A stretch of 64,000 bases of DNA from contig JABSOY010000013.1 of NCBI GenBank assembly GCA_013215385.1, forward strand, positions 62,001 through 126,000, read 5' to 3'. The number at the start of each line of letters is the position of its first letter. The first letter of the stretch is position 1. Under the pieces are notes generated by a model. It was not told the origin of the DNA. It saw nothing but the letters and a program-made list of their open reading frames with translations, and made no database searches. Below are positions 45,258 to 54,682 of the stretch, piece after piece. A program made the position numbers and the translations under genes. This stretch comes from Colwellia sp. Lineage in GTDB: Bacteria; Pseudomonadota; Gammaproteobacteria; Enterobacterales; Alteromonadaceae.

Positions 45258-46265
45258 ATGAGTAGAAATGAAAACTCAAAAAATGTCACGGTAATTGACG
45301 TTGCAAAAAAAGCCGGTGTATCCAAATCCACAGTTTCGCTAGTATTAACGGGAAGTACTAAGGTCAGTGATAAAGCTAAGTTAAAAGTGGAGAAGGCAAT
45401 TGATGAGATTGGTTATGTTTATAATCGTGATGCAGCTTCTCTTAGAAGTCGAAAGTCTAACCTTGTTGCTATTGTTATCAACGACTTAACCAATCCTTAT
45501 TCAGCGCAGTTAGCTGTTGGTCTAGAAATTCAAATTCGTCAAATGGGTTTGTTTTCCATGTTGGTAAACAGTGGTGAAAGCGTTGAAACCCAAACCTCTT
45601 TAGTGCGTCATTTAAAAGAATATAATGTCGCTGCTTTTATTATTTGTCCGGCACCTAATACTTCTGCTGAATGGGTTAATAATTTGGTTAAACAAGGTTT
45701 TCCCGTTGTGCATATTATGCGAGAAGTCGCTGGGGCTAATGTGGCAACGGTACTACCGGACAATTTTGCCGGGACAAAGTTAGCGACTCAACATCTGTTA
45801 ACAAAGGGATATAAAAAAATAGCTTTTATTGGTGGTAATGAAAGCATATCTGATTACCATCAGCGTTTGTCTGGTTATACCGAAGCGATGACCTTGGCTG
45901 AAGTTCCTTTCTCCCGAAAACTTTGTGTGCAATCTAATACCAATCGTAACGGAGGGCGAAGTGCTATGGAAGAAGTACTAGAAATAGCTGCAGATATTGA
46001 AGCGGTGGTATGTTTTAGTGATGTCATTGCTTATGGTGCTATAGAGCAAATTAGAGCATCAGGTAAACAACCAGGAAAAGATATAGCAGTAGTGGGGTTT
46101 GATGATTTAGCAGACTCGCGGTTAATGTCGCCAGCACTAACCACTATTCACGTAGATGCTAATCAAATTGCTATCGCTGTTTGTCAAATATTAATGAACA
46201 TTAAAGATGGAAATAAAAATAAAATTTTGGTTGGTATTGATTTAATGGAGCGAGAATCAAGCTAA
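45258..46265 (+). CDS. LacI-family transcriptional regulator
   Basis: 335 residues from ATG 45258; GGAAAGG at 45245-45251 is the ribosome site and TTG 45243 is ignored. The N-terminal LacI HTH with hinge reads VTVIDVAKKAGVSKSTVSLV then LTGSTKVSDKAKLKVEKAID, and the periplasmic-binding-like effector domain follows (VAIVINDLTNPYSAQLAVGL, AVVGFDDLADSRLMSPALTT). It lies between two divergent mannose gene sets, each with GGAACGTTCC palindromes, so it is the obvious regulator. The inducer is probably mannose or a mannose oligosaccharide. Confidence 0.92.
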   Translation: MSRNENSKNVTVIDVAKKAGVSKSTVSLVLTGSTKVSDKAKLKVEKAIDEIGYVYNRDAASLRSRKSNLVAIVINDLTNPYSAQLAVGLEIQIRQMGLFSMLVNSGESVETQTSLVRHLKEYNVAAFIICPAPNTSAEWVNNLVKQGFPVVHIMREVAGANVATVLPDNFAGTKLATQHLLTKGYKKIAFIGGNESISDYHQRLSGYTEAMTLAEVPFSRKLCVQSNTNRNGGRSAMEEVLEIAADIEAVVCFSDVIAYGAIEQIRASGKQPGKDIAVVGFDDLADSRLMSPALTTIHVDANQIAIAVCQILMNIKDGNKNKILVGIDLMERESS

Positions 46266-46392
46266 TAGAAGCTGTATTTTTACCTGATCAAATCGTTAAT
46301 TTCCTGTCATTCCTCTGCAATTAACAAAGAATAATTACACTGAGTAATTATAAATTTACCCAATTGATTATTTTATCCCAGATGCAATCTTG

Positions 46393-46431
46393 AACAAACA
46401 TATAATTTTATCTTAAAATATTATGTTTGTT
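46393..46431 (+). terminator. Long inverted repeat after lacI
   Basis: AACAAACATA and TATGTTTGTT pair perfectly; inside, TAATTTTA pairs with TAAAATATTA with one bulge. T-rich sequence follows (GTTTGTCC). Likely a bidirectional terminator of lacI, although a regulatory site is possible. Confidence 0.5.
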
Positions 46432-46512
46432 GTTTGTCCATAAAGAATGGATGTAACAGACAAAATATCACCATTTTTCGAACTAAAAATCCTCAATGAA
46501 TCATAAATAAAG

Positions 46513-46541
46513 TTTGACTATTTTTTAAAAAACGTTAAATT
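46513..46541 (+). promoter_or_regulatory. Probable promoter of the mannose TonB receptor
   Basis: TTGACT at 46513-46518, 17-base spacer, TAAATT at 46536-46541; predicted start near 46548. The operator at 46547-46560 covers the start point. Confidence 0.55.
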
Positions 46542-46546
46542 ATGTT

Positions 46547-46560
46547 TTGGAACGTTCCAA
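46547..46560. promoter_or_regulatory. LacI-type operator 2
   Basis: TTGGAACGTTCCAA, identical to the site at 45160-45173, lying over the expected transcription start of the TonB receptor gene. Confidence 0.85.
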
Positions 46561-46635
46561 TTCAAAATGTTTTTTGTGATATTAATAATAAATTCAATGT
46601 TACTTTTAAAGCTCTTTGTTGCGATTAAATTAAAA

Positions 46636-46645
46636 GGAACGTTCC
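46636..46645. promoter_or_regulatory. LacI-type operator 3 (core)
   Basis: GGAACGTTCC, 76 bases after the second site (end to start), 52 bases before the TonB receptor start. The flanks (AA...AT) are not symmetric as in the other two copies. It may be an auxiliary site that supports looping. Confidence 0.7.
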
Positions 46646-46697
46646 ATAAATTAAATTAAATAATAAAATATAATAAATAAAATAGTAGGGGAAATAC

Positions 46698-49520
46698 ATG
46701 GATAAAAATTTCAATAAAATGCAAAAGCATACTTTGTCAAAGTTGGCGATATTGATCAGTGCTGCGCTATCTGTTTCTACATTTACAGCTTCGGCATTCG
46801 AAGAAGATAATAAACTTGATGAAGAAAAGTCAGTTGAAAGAATTATCGTTACCGGTTCTCGCATTCGTTCAGTTAATGCTTTAGCTCCAAGTCAAATAAC
46901 GTCGATTAGTGCTGAAGACCTTGCCTTAACTGGCCATATTAACGTAATGGATGCATTGCTAGATTTACCAAGTGTCGCTGGCGGTTTGACTAATGAATCT
47001 GCTGGCTTTAACTATGCCAATACCGGTATGAATACAATTAACTTAAGAAATCTTGGCCATGAAAGAACGCTTGTTTTAGTTAATGGCAGACGATATGTTT
47101 CAAGTGATGTCGGTGAAGTACTCGCTGATATAAACTCTATTCCTACTTCTTTAGTTGAGCGTATTGATATTACGACAGGTGGAGGCTCTGCGACTTATGG
47201 TTCAGGCGCAATTGCTGGCGTTGTTAACTTTATTTTAAAAAGTGATTTCGATGGCGTTGAAGTTGAGGTCCGCACGAGTGAGTCCGGAAAAGGTGATAAT
47301 AAAAGTGATTTAATACGTGCGACACTCGGTGGGAATTTTTCTGATGACAAAGGTAATATTGTTGTCAATTTCGAAAGGTCAACATCAGCAGGGTTAGCCT
47401 CTAGAGATCGCGGCGTTACCGGTGTTAGATTACGAACAGTTGACGGTCAAAAAGTATTAAATCCAGCTGACTTAAGTACTTATGCACCAACTTGGCGTTA
47501 TGACATTGGTAACGAGCAAGTTTCTTGGCAAAACGGAAAAGTAGGTGACTGGAATGTAGATAAAGATGGTTATCGACATGCCGATAGCCGTACGATTTCA
47601 ACGCCGATAGATAGAACTTTATTCAATGCATTAGCAAGTTATTACATTAACGATGATGTTCGCACGTTTGCTGAATTTACTTACGCTAAAACAGAAACAT
47701 CAAACCCTTCAGATTTATATGCCATTAGCTCATCTTTTCGTGGTGCCGAAATTAGCATAGATAATCCTTTTGTACCTGACGCGTTTCGAAGAATTGCCTT
47801 AGCCGAAAATGATAGTCAAACCATTGGCTACCGTGGCCGGCTTAACGAATTTGGACAGGGTGGTTTTAATGCTGAACGTGTTGTAACACGATTCGTTTTG
47901 GGGCTTGATGGTACTTTTGCGGATAACTGGGATTGGGAGCTAAGTTATAACTACGGACATGTAACCAATGATCAATCTGGTAACGATGTTAATGAAGTTG
48001 CTTATAAAAAATCGACTGATGTAATTTTAGACCCTAATACTGGCGAGGCTGTTTGTCGCGATGAAGCTTATGCCGCTATAGGCTGTGTACCTACCAATGT
48101 TTTTGAACCGTTTACAGACGAGATGCAAAATTTCTGGACTAATTTGACCACGCTTGATGGCACATTAGAACAAGAAACATTAGTTGCTACTATTTCTAAT
48201 AGTGATCTCTTTAGTTTACCAGCAGGAAATGTTGGCTTTGCGGCGGGATATGAACGACGTAAAGAATATGCCGAAGAGCATCCTGATTCGGCGACGAAAT
48301 CAGGACTAACGGGTGGTGTTCAAATAGACAGTTTAGAAGGTTCCTACGATGTCGATGAGTTCTTCATTGAACTAGATATTCCAATTTTAGCTGATATTGA
48401 GTTTGTAAAATTACTCGGTGTAAATATCGCAGGACGAACCACAGATTATAGCCATGTTGGCCGTAACGATAGCTGGCAAATTTCGTCACGTTGGGAAGTT
48501 AATGAAGATATTGCATTCAGAGCCCAATATTCCGAAGCTTTTAGAGCTCCGACTATCGCTGATATGTTCAATGGTGGTACTCGTCAAGGGCTAAACCTTG
48601 CTGGTATTGACCCCTGTGACGGTATCTCGTTAACTTCAGCCGATGATGGCGTTAGTGGCGAACATGCTGCAGCTTGTCGAACCATTCCGGCAATTGCTGA
48701 TGCAATTAAAGATGGCGGCACTTTTAATGGTGCACCTGATGATGAAGTACAACGTTACTCATTTTTCGGTCCATCACCCGATCTTGAAGTTGAAACCGCA
48801 GAAACAACAACGATAGGCTTTATTTATACGCCATCGTATATTGAAGATTTAACGGTCTCTTTAGATTACTACAGCATTGCTATCGACAACATTATTACCG
48901 GTGTCAGCAATGATTATAAAGCGGAACGTTGTTTAGAAGGCTTAGCTGAATTTTGTCGTGCTGTTGACCGAGATAGTGAAACAGGCGTTATTCAAACCAC
49001 TTATAACTATGTTTTTAACTTAGCCGGCCGTGAAGTTGAGGGTTTTGATTTAGAGGCTGGCTATAAATACTCTTTAGGTGAAATGGGCGATTTGAGTTTC
49101 AAGCTTCTTTACAATTATGTGACTAAACATCAAACAAAAGCGTTACCTGACTCAGCATGGGAAGATAATTTAAATGAATTACCTTACTTTGAGCAACGAG
49201 GAAATTTTAGCACCAGTTATAGCTATGATGATTTTCAAGTTAATTGGACAACAGTATACCAAGGCAGTATTTACGACGATAAAGATGCGAGTTACTTCAA
49301 CAATGATATAGAAGCCGTTGTTATTCACAATGCACAAGCTCGCTATACCTTTGGAAATGAAATGACAATAGAAGTTTACGCCGGTGTTGACAATGTTTTT
49401 GATCAAGATCCGCCGTTCCTACCTGAAGGATATAAACATGGTCAAGCACAAACGGCTACCGCAAGTCCATATAGCCGTATCGGTCGCATGTTCTATTTAG
49501 GTACTAGCGTAAAGTTTTAA
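46698..49520 (+). CDS. TonB-dependent receptor, mannan or glycan uptake
   Basis: 940 residues with a signal peptide (cleavage after about ASAFEE) and a TonB-box segment (ERIIVTGSRI at about 50). The plug domain has NVMDALLDLPSVAGGLTNES, NTINLRNLGHERTLVLVNGR and GSATYGSGAIAGVVNFILKS; the barrel ends with a C-terminal strand YLGTSVKF. It belongs to a different TBDR subgroup from the one in the glucan locus (long plug, oligosaccharide type). It is under two LacI-type operators and would import mannose-containing oligosaccharides or glycopeptides. Confidence 0.92.
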   Translation: MDKNFNKMQKHTLSKLAILISAALSVSTFTASAFEEDNKLDEEKSVERIIVTGSRIRSVNALAPSQITSISAEDLALTGHINVMDALLDLPSVAGGLTNESAGFNYANTGMNTINLRNLGHERTLVLVNGRRYVSSDVGEVLADINSIPTSLVERIDITTGGGSATYGSGAIAGVVNFILKSDFDGVEVEVRTSESGKGDNKSDLIRATLGGNFSDDKGNIVVNFERSTSAGLASRDRGVTGVRLRTVDGQKVLNPADLSTYAPTWRYDIGNEQVSWQNGKVGDWNVDKDGYRHADSRTISTPIDRTLFNALASYYINDDVRTFAEFTYAKTETSNPSDLYAISSSFRGAEISIDNPFVPDAFRRIALAENDSQTIGYRGRLNEFGQGGFNAERVVTRFVLGLDGTFADNWDWELSYNYGHVTNDQSGNDVNEVAYKKSTDVILDPNTGEAVCRDEAYAAIGCVPTNVFEPFTDEMQNFWTNLTTLDGTLEQETLVATISNSDLFSLPAGNVGFAAGYERRKEYAEEHPDSATKSGLTGGVQIDSLEGSYDVDEFFIELDIPILADIEFVKLLGVNIAGRTTDYSHVGRNDSWQISSRWEVNEDIAFRAQYSEAFRAPTIADMFNGGTRQGLNLAGIDPCDGISLTSADDGVSGEHAAACRTIPAIADAIKDGGTFNGAPDDEVQRYSFFGPSPDLEVETAETTTIGFIYTPSYIEDLTVSLDYYSIAIDNIITGVSNDYKAERCLEGLAEFCRAVDRDSETGVIQTTYNYVFNLAGREVEGFDLEAGYKYSLGEMGDLSFKLLYNYVTKHQTKALPDSAWEDNLNELPYFEQRGNFSTSYSYDDFQVNWTTVYQGSIYDDKDASYFNNDIEAVVIHNAQARYTFGNEMTIEVYAGVDNVFDQDPPFLPEGYKHGQAQTATASPYSRIGRMFYLGTSVKF

Positions 49521-49593
49521 GCAGAAGGGTGAAACAATCATCATATGATGATTGTTTCCCACTGAATTTCCAAAAAATATAAATGAGAAAATT

Positions 49594-51669
49594 ATGAAAA
49601 ACAATAAATTATCACTTGTTGCTATGGTCGTCATATCAGCCACTCTCGCTGGATGTAATGGTTCAGATGAGTCTCTTGAAATTACACCAAAACAAAGCCA
49701 AGAGAATCAAAGCTCAGAGTCAGCCTTACGTAATATGGCAATAGACTCAGGTAGTACTATTTCATCGCCAGACGGTGTCGATGTTCCCGCTGCTGAAGGC
49801 GTTACTAATTTAATAGACGGTAACGATGGTTCAAAATTTTTATCTTTCAGTAATAGCGTTACTGTTGTGTTTAGTGCCGCAAAACCTTACGCCCTTAAAG
49901 GTTATGCGTTAATATCAGGTAACGACGCACCGGAACGTGACCCTGCAGAATGGACCTTAGAGGGCTCAACCGATGCTGCAACATGGATTGAAGTTGATAG
50001 CCGCTCTGGGCAAAGTTTTGGTAGTCGTGGCGAAAAACGTACCTTTGAACTATTGACTAACGAAGATAAATATCAACATTACCGCTTTAGTTTTTCAAAC
50101 AACCCTGAAACAGCCGCAGGTATCTTTCAATTAGCAGAAATAGAGCTAACCGTTGTAGCAGATGCTCCTTTAGTTGCTTTTGCGAGTAACAAATCGCGTG
50201 CAGAAATTGGTGACACAGTGCAATTTTGGGACCGTTCTTTAGCAAATCCGACAAGTTGGCAATGGACCTTTGAAAACGGCGAGCCTGCAACTAGTGATGT
50301 TCGAAATCCTTCGGTTACTTTTTCTACCCTTGGCGCAAAATCTGTGACACTTGTAGCAACAAATAATAAAGGTTCAAATGAGCTTTTTCAAGAGAAAGTT
50401 GTTCATATTTGGGACTCTCAATCCCCATGGGCAGGTTATGTTAAACCCGCGGTAACACTTGTTGCACATACTCCAGAGCATGAAGGTCAAGCTCATTTTA
50501 ATCGTGTGATGCCAGATATTGAGCAAGTGATTCATGATATTTCTCTAGCAGTAGCAAAAGTACTTTACAAAGATGTGACTGAGGCGCCACTGTTTAAAAC
50601 TGTCACCTTCGAAACGGGGGAATATGATTTTCCTGCCGCCAAAAGTGGCACAGATGAAGACATGATATTGATGATGGATGTTGGTCATCTTGCTAATAAA
50701 GCAGCAGAAGGTGATGAAGCTTTACGCAACGAAGTTATCGGTATGTTATGGCACGAACTAACGCATGGTTATAACAACTCACCTAATTCAGGACAATATG
50801 CTGCTGGTGATGAGTATCACTCATATTTAGAAGGTTTAGCTGACTACATGCGTATTAAGGCTGGTTTTAATGAACATAAACGAGCGGGTATTGATTGGGT
50901 TGCCGACTGGAATAGTGATGCTTACAACCAAACATCTTTTTTCCTTGAGTGGGTAGCAAATAGTCATCGAAATACAGACTTTATCTATTTGTTTAACAAA
51001 GCGGCTGGCGATTTAGAAGCATGGAGCTTTGATGGTGCGTTTAAATCAATCTTTGGTGAAGACCGAGGTGTAGCAGTACTTTGGGCAGAATATCATCAAG
51101 CCTTGAATATTGAAGCTCCTTTTCCAACCGCAGTAGCTGGATATCGCAACTTTGCTATTGATGAAGGCATTGCTATCACCACGAATGCGACTACGGTAAT
51201 CATTGCCGCTTTTGGTGCTGAAGAAGGTGTTGATAAATTAAACGATAATAATGTAAAAGTTAAATTTAATGCTTTTCTTGAAGAGACTTGGTGGTTAGAG
51301 CAATATGCGCCTGAATTATCGCCAATTAACGATATTGATAACGTTGAAGTAAGCTTTGAACTACCAACAGCGATAACTTTACATAAATATAGCGTTACAA
51401 CCGGTAATGATAATCAACACAGAGATCCTACAAGTTGGATAGTATCGGGTTCAATGGATGGAACAGCGTGGACGCAATTAGACGCAGATAATTATCCTGA
51501 TAATCCAGAACGATTAATCACTTACCATTATGATATTGATAACGCTGCTACAGCTTATAAATACTATCAATTTACCTTTGAAAATGCCCAGCCAGAGGGT
51601 GATAGCATAGGTGGTGATAATGGTCGTTTAATCCAAATTGCTGAGATTGCAATGTTAACCGTCGAATAA
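49594..51669 (+). CDS. Multidomain lipoprotein with a BSP-type metallopeptidase, PKD and discoidin-like domains
   Basis: 691 residues from ATG 49594; the signal ends at the lipobox ATLAGC. In order: an F5/8-type (discoidin-like) domain (about 45-195, DSGSTISSPDGVDV, LKGYALISGNDAPERDPAEW), a PKD domain (about 195-285, SWQWTFENGEP, TLVATNNKGSNE), a basic-secretory-protein peptidase domain (about 290-530) with zinc motif H387-E-L-T-H391 in LWHELTHGYN, and a second discoidin-like domain to the end (HKYSVTTGNDNQHRDPTSW). It lies between the TBDR and pgi and is probably exported to the surface. It suggests that glycoproteins are the substrate, the peptidase removing protein while GH92 enzymes trim mannose. 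Confidence 0.82.
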   Translation: MKNNKLSLVAMVVISATLAGCNGSDESLEITPKQSQENQSSESALRNMAIDSGSTISSPDGVDVPAAEGVTNLIDGNDGSKFLSFSNSVTVVFSAAKPYALKGYALISGNDAPERDPAEWTLEGSTDAATWIEVDSRSGQSFGSRGEKRTFELLTNEDKYQHYRFSFSNNPETAAGIFQLAEIELTVVADAPLVAFASNKSRAEIGDTVQFWDRSLANPTSWQWTFENGEPATSDVRNPSVTFSTLGAKSVTLVATNNKGSNELFQEKVVHIWDSQSPWAGYVKPAVTLVAHTPEHEGQAHFNRVMPDIEQVIHDISLAVAKVLYKDVTEAPLFKTVTFETGEYDFPAAKSGTDEDMILMMDVGHLANKAAEGDEALRNEVIGMLWHELTHGYNNSPNSGQYAAGDEYHSYLEGLADYMRIKAGFNEHKRAGIDWVADWNSDAYNQTSFFLEWVANSHRNTDFIYLFNKAAGDLEAWSFDGAFKSIFGEDRGVAVLWAEYHQALNIEAPFPTAVAGYRNFAIDEGIAITTNATTVIIAAFGAEEGVDKLNDNNVKVKFNAFLEETWWLEQYAPELSPINDIDNVEVSFELPTAITLHKYSVTTGNDNQHRDPTSWIVSGSMDGTAWTQLDADNYPDNPERLITYHYDIDNAATAYKYYQFTFENAQPEGDSIGGDNGRLIQIAEIAMLTVE

Positions 51670-51691
51670 ATTTAAGCTTATATTTATTTGG

Positions 51692-51723
51692 AACCCCCTT
51701 CAACTTAGGGGGTTTTTGTTTTT
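51692..51723 (+). terminator. Terminator after the peptidase lipoprotein gene
   Basis: AACCCCC pairs with GGGGGTT across a nine-base loop, followed by TTTTTGTTTTTT. It separates this gene from pgi, although read-through is possible. Confidence 0.85.
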
Positions 51724-51742
51724 TAGTGACACTGATATTTTA

Positions 51743-53398
51743 ATGAAAAAAATGAAACCGAGAACTTCACTCCCTAGCTGGATGAAACTAGTAAAGCATG
51801 TAATCCAGATGAAAAAAATAGATATAAAAACACTGTTTAGAGAAGATAGACAAAGGTTTAATAAGTTCTCTATTCGCTTACCCCATATGTTGTTTGATTT
51901 CTCTAAAAACAATATTTCTGATGAAACCATGAAAAATCTTATTTCCTTAGCGCACGAATGTGAAGTAGAAAAATGGCGTGAAAAACTTTTTAGCGGAATG
52001 GCAATTAATAGCACTGAAGAGAGAGCTGTTTTACATACCGCACTTAGAAATATTGGCAATAGTGCAATTCAAGTCAACAATGAAAATGTAATGACAGCCA
52101 TAGACGCAACTTTAACCAAAATAGAACATTTTAGCCGACTTGTTAGGTGTGGTGAATGGCAAGGTTATTCTGGTAAAGCAATCACGGACATTGTTAATAT
52201 TGGTGTCGGTGGTTCGAATTTAGGGCCGCAAATGGTTACAGAAGCACTTAAAAACCATAGTAATAAGCAAATGAATGTACACTACGTTTCTAACGTGGAT
52301 AGTACCCAAATAAGCAATGTTCTTAGCCCGTTAAATCCAGCAACTGTTTTATTCATTATCTCAAGTAAAACGTTTACGACGACTGAAACCATAATAAACG
52401 CCAAAATAGCAATGAATTGGTTAAAAGCTGAGTTAGTTGATGAAAGTGCAATTAAGCAACACTTTGTCTCTGTTACAGCCAATAAGCAAAAGGCGATAGA
52501 TTTTGGTATTGCAGAAGAAAATGTCTTCGAACTGTGGAATTGGGTGGGAGGGCGTTTTTCACTTTGGTCTGCCGTCGGCTTACCTATTGCTCTTGCTTTA
52601 GGTTTTGATGTGTTTAAAGAGTTACTTGAAGGGGCATACGAACTAGATCAACACTTTTGTAGTGCAGCACTAGAGGATAATGCACCGATAATTCTTGCGC
52701 TCATTAGCGTTTGGAATTGCACATTTTTAGGAAGAAAATCACAAGCCATATTGCCTTATGATCAACCCCTGCATATGTTAACTGCATATTTGCAACAAGC
52801 TGAGATGGAAAGTAACGGTAAGTCAGTTACTTTGAACGGCAATCTCGTTAACTACCCAACCGTGCCGTTAATATGGGGGACATTGGGTATTAATGGGCAA
52901 CATGCTTTTTATCAATACCTCCACCAAAGTAGCAATATAGTCCCCGCTGACTTTATTGGATCAATAAAGAGTGCTAGCCCTTTAGCCAAACATCAGGATA
53001 CTTTAATTGCCAACCTTTTAGCTCAATCACAGGCGCTGATGATGGGAGTTAGTGAACAGGAAATACAAGAGGATTTAAAAGCAAAGGGATATAAAGAAGC
53101 CTACATTAATAGCATAGCACCGCATAAAATTCACCGAGGTAATCGACCCACGAATACCCTTTTGTTAAATTCTATATCCCCTCGTGCAATCGGTGGTTTG
53201 ATTGCGCTTTACGAACATAAAATATTTGTACAAGGTGTTATTTTACAGATCTGCTCTTTTGATCAATGGGGCGTAGAATTAGGCAAAGGACTTGCAACTG
53301 AAATTCAAAAAGAATTAGCCGAAAATCAATACAATAAAGATCATGACGCATCAACTTTAGGATTAATAAAGTATTATCAAAGCGAAAATATAGTGTAA
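51743..53398 (+). CDS. pgi: Glucose-6-phosphate isomerase
   Basis: 551 residues from ATG 51743, the expected size; TTG 51716 would start within the preceding terminator. Family motifs: IVNIGVGGSNLGPQMVTEAL, FIISSKTFTTTETI, WNWVGGRFSLWSAVGLPIAL, QQAEMESNGKSV, NSIAPHKIHRGNRPTNTLLL and the final FDQWGVELGKGLA. It interconverts fructose-6-P and glucose-6-P in the cytosol. Its place at the end of the mannose locus is notable: it turns fructose-6-P made from mannose into glucose-6-P, as needed for an Entner-Doudoroff route. Whether this is the only pgi of the genome is unknown. Confidence 0.95.
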   Translation: MKKMKPRTSLPSWMKLVKHVIQMKKIDIKTLFREDRQRFNKFSIRLPHMLFDFSKNNISDETMKNLISLAHECEVEKWREKLFSGMAINSTEERAVLHTALRNIGNSAIQVNNENVMTAIDATLTKIEHFSRLVRCGEWQGYSGKAITDIVNIGVGGSNLGPQMVTEALKNHSNKQMNVHYVSNVDSTQISNVLSPLNPATVLFIISSKTFTTTETIINAKIAMNWLKAELVDESAIKQHFVSVTANKQKAIDFGIAEENVFELWNWVGGRFSLWSAVGLPIALALGFDVFKELLEGAYELDQHFCSAALEDNAPIILALISVWNCTFLGRKSQAILPYDQPLHMLTAYLQQAEMESNGKSVTLNGNLVNYPTVPLIWGTLGINGQHAFYQYLHQSSNIVPADFIGSIKSASPLAKHQDTLIANLLAQSQALMMGVSEQEIQEDLKAKGYKEAYINSIAPHKIHRGNRPTNTLLLNSISPRAIGGLIALYEHKIFVQGVILQICSFDQWGVELGKGLATEIQKELAENQYNKDHDASTLGLIKYYQSENIV

Positions 53399-53466
53399 AT
53401 GACTGGAAATAATCATGGGCTAAGAAACTTTGCGCTGAAGTAAATCTGATAATTTTTTTAGAATTC

Positions 53467-53494
53467 AAAAGCCAGCGCTATGCTGGCTTTTTTT
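53467..53494 (+). terminator. Terminator after pgi
   Basis: GCCAGC / GCTGGC six-base stem around a five-base loop, A-run before and T-run after; works in both directions. Also serves the convergent small gene at 53514. Confidence 0.85.
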
Positions 53495-53513
53495 ATTAAG
53501 GTAATCGGTGAGA

Positions 53514-53714
53514 TTATTTTTCTCGTTTATGATCAATAACAGGAACGGTTCCTCTAACACAGAGGCCAATCGCTGAGTCTGTAATATCAAGTTTATGATA
53601 CTTAAAGGCAAAAGACATTGCTTGTAAGGGACACTGTTTCTGCCCATCAACCCAAATCTTTTTATGAGTGTTCGCTTTTATTTGTCGAATAGCATTAGGG
53701 GTGGAAAATTCCAT
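53514..53714 (-). CDS. Small protein of unknown function
   Basis: 66 residues, with AAGGA eight bases before ATG. Sequence MEFSTPNAIRQIKANTHKKI then CPLQAMSFAFKYH and ITDSAIGLCVRGTVPVIDHK; two cysteines, no signal peptide or membrane helix. Unrecognised. Good ribosome site and a shared terminator support a real gene. Confidence 0.6.
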   Translation of the reverse strand: MEFSTPNAIRQIKANTHKKIWVDGQKQCPLQAMSFAFKYHKLDITDSAIGLCVRGTVPVIDHKREK

Positions 53715-53947
53715 AATTAAGTCCTTTTAATGATTGATTAACAATTCCTCAATTATTAAGCGTAGCCCACTAATTTTTAAAATCTACTCATACCTTAAGA
53801 AAAGTGTCTGTTTTATCAACATCCCTAAATATCCATGTACTGAATTAAACGCTTACCTCAATCGTCAGATAGAAGTGTTAATGTTATCAATAGCTATGTA
53901 ACTCATTCACTTAAAAAATTTTAAAAAACATCAGGTATAAATATAAA

Positions 53948-54682
53948 CTAGCCAACGTTCTTAAATAGTTTCCGGTAATAAAAACCTTGTACAAAATCTA
54001 CATTGAGTTGTTTAGCAAAATGTAAGTCATCAGCTGTCTCAACCCCTTCTAAAATAACTTTTTTGTTAGCACTATGCGCATAATTTATTAATGCCTTAAC
54101 GAGTAACATAAAATTGACATTGCCCCTATTACTCAGCACATACTTGTCGAGTTTTATATAATTTACCAGCTGGATCACCGCGGTAGAAACCATAGATTGT
54201 GGGTTGCAAACATCGTCAATGGCGGTGTGAATATTATTTTTCGATAAGTTGTCTATCATAGCTAAACTCATAATTGCATCATTAATTTCTGAGTTCTCAA
54301 TAAGTTCGACAATGATTTTTGATTTTTCAAATTCTTTAAATAATTTTAAAAATGGATTCTCCTCTTTTAATGTCCCCGTTGAAAAGTAAGAGTCTTGGTC
54401 TAGATTAACGAAAATATCGACTTTGTTTGGAGCATAAGAAAGTTGCAATTTCTTCTGTTGATATTCTACTTGAAATAAACTTAATGGACTGTCGTGCAAC
54501 GAGGAGTAAACAATATCGGGCCTGATAGGAGCATTTTTACTATCGAAGAACCTTGATAAAGATTCATAAGCATAAATTTCTTTAGTTTTAATGTCTATAA
54601 TAGGTTGATATTCAACACCATATCTTTGTTTTTCCATTAGCTCGATAAGTGTTGCGGGTGATAAGTGACTTTTATTTTTCAT
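53948..54682 (-). CDS. EAL-domain cyclic-di-GMP phosphodiesterase
   Basis: 244 residues, almost only an EAL domain. The signature glutamate is in YESLSRF (E40; L in the third position retained), then FVNLD, VELIENSE, the acid pair in AIDDVCN (DDFG-type, with V-C for F-G), K in IKLDKYV, E in LEGVET and Q in VQGFYY. All expected metal and catalytic positions appear occupied, so hydrolysis of c-di-GMP is likely; the loop change DDVC may affect activity. No sensor domain or membrane segment, so it is probably a soluble, signal-free enzyme or a partner of another sensor. Confidence 0.88.
   Translation of the reverse strand: MKNKSHLSPATLIELMEKQRYGVEYQPIIDIKTKEIYAYESLSRFFDSKNAPIRPDIVYSSLHDSPLSLFQVEYQQKKLQLSYAPNKVDIFVNLDQDSYFSTGTLKEENPFLKLFKEFEKSKIIVELIENSEINDAIMSLAMIDNLSKNNIHTAIDDVCNPQSMVSTAVIQLVNYIKLDKYVLSNRGNVNFMLLVKALINYAHSANKKVILEGVETADDLHFAKQLNVDFVQGFYYRKLFKNVG

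Larger units (their letters stand above)
46266..46697. other. Regulatory region upstream of the mannose TonB receptor
   Basis: About 430 non-coding bases. Contains a long inverted repeat after lacI, a promoter, and two operator palindromes, listed separately. The remainder is AT-rich with no further features. Confidence 0.5.

Noticed and set aside
53465..53650. Second minus-strand frame overlapping the small gene at 53514
   Set aside because: It overlaps the terminator and lacks a ribosome site; the 53514-53714 frame has both better features.
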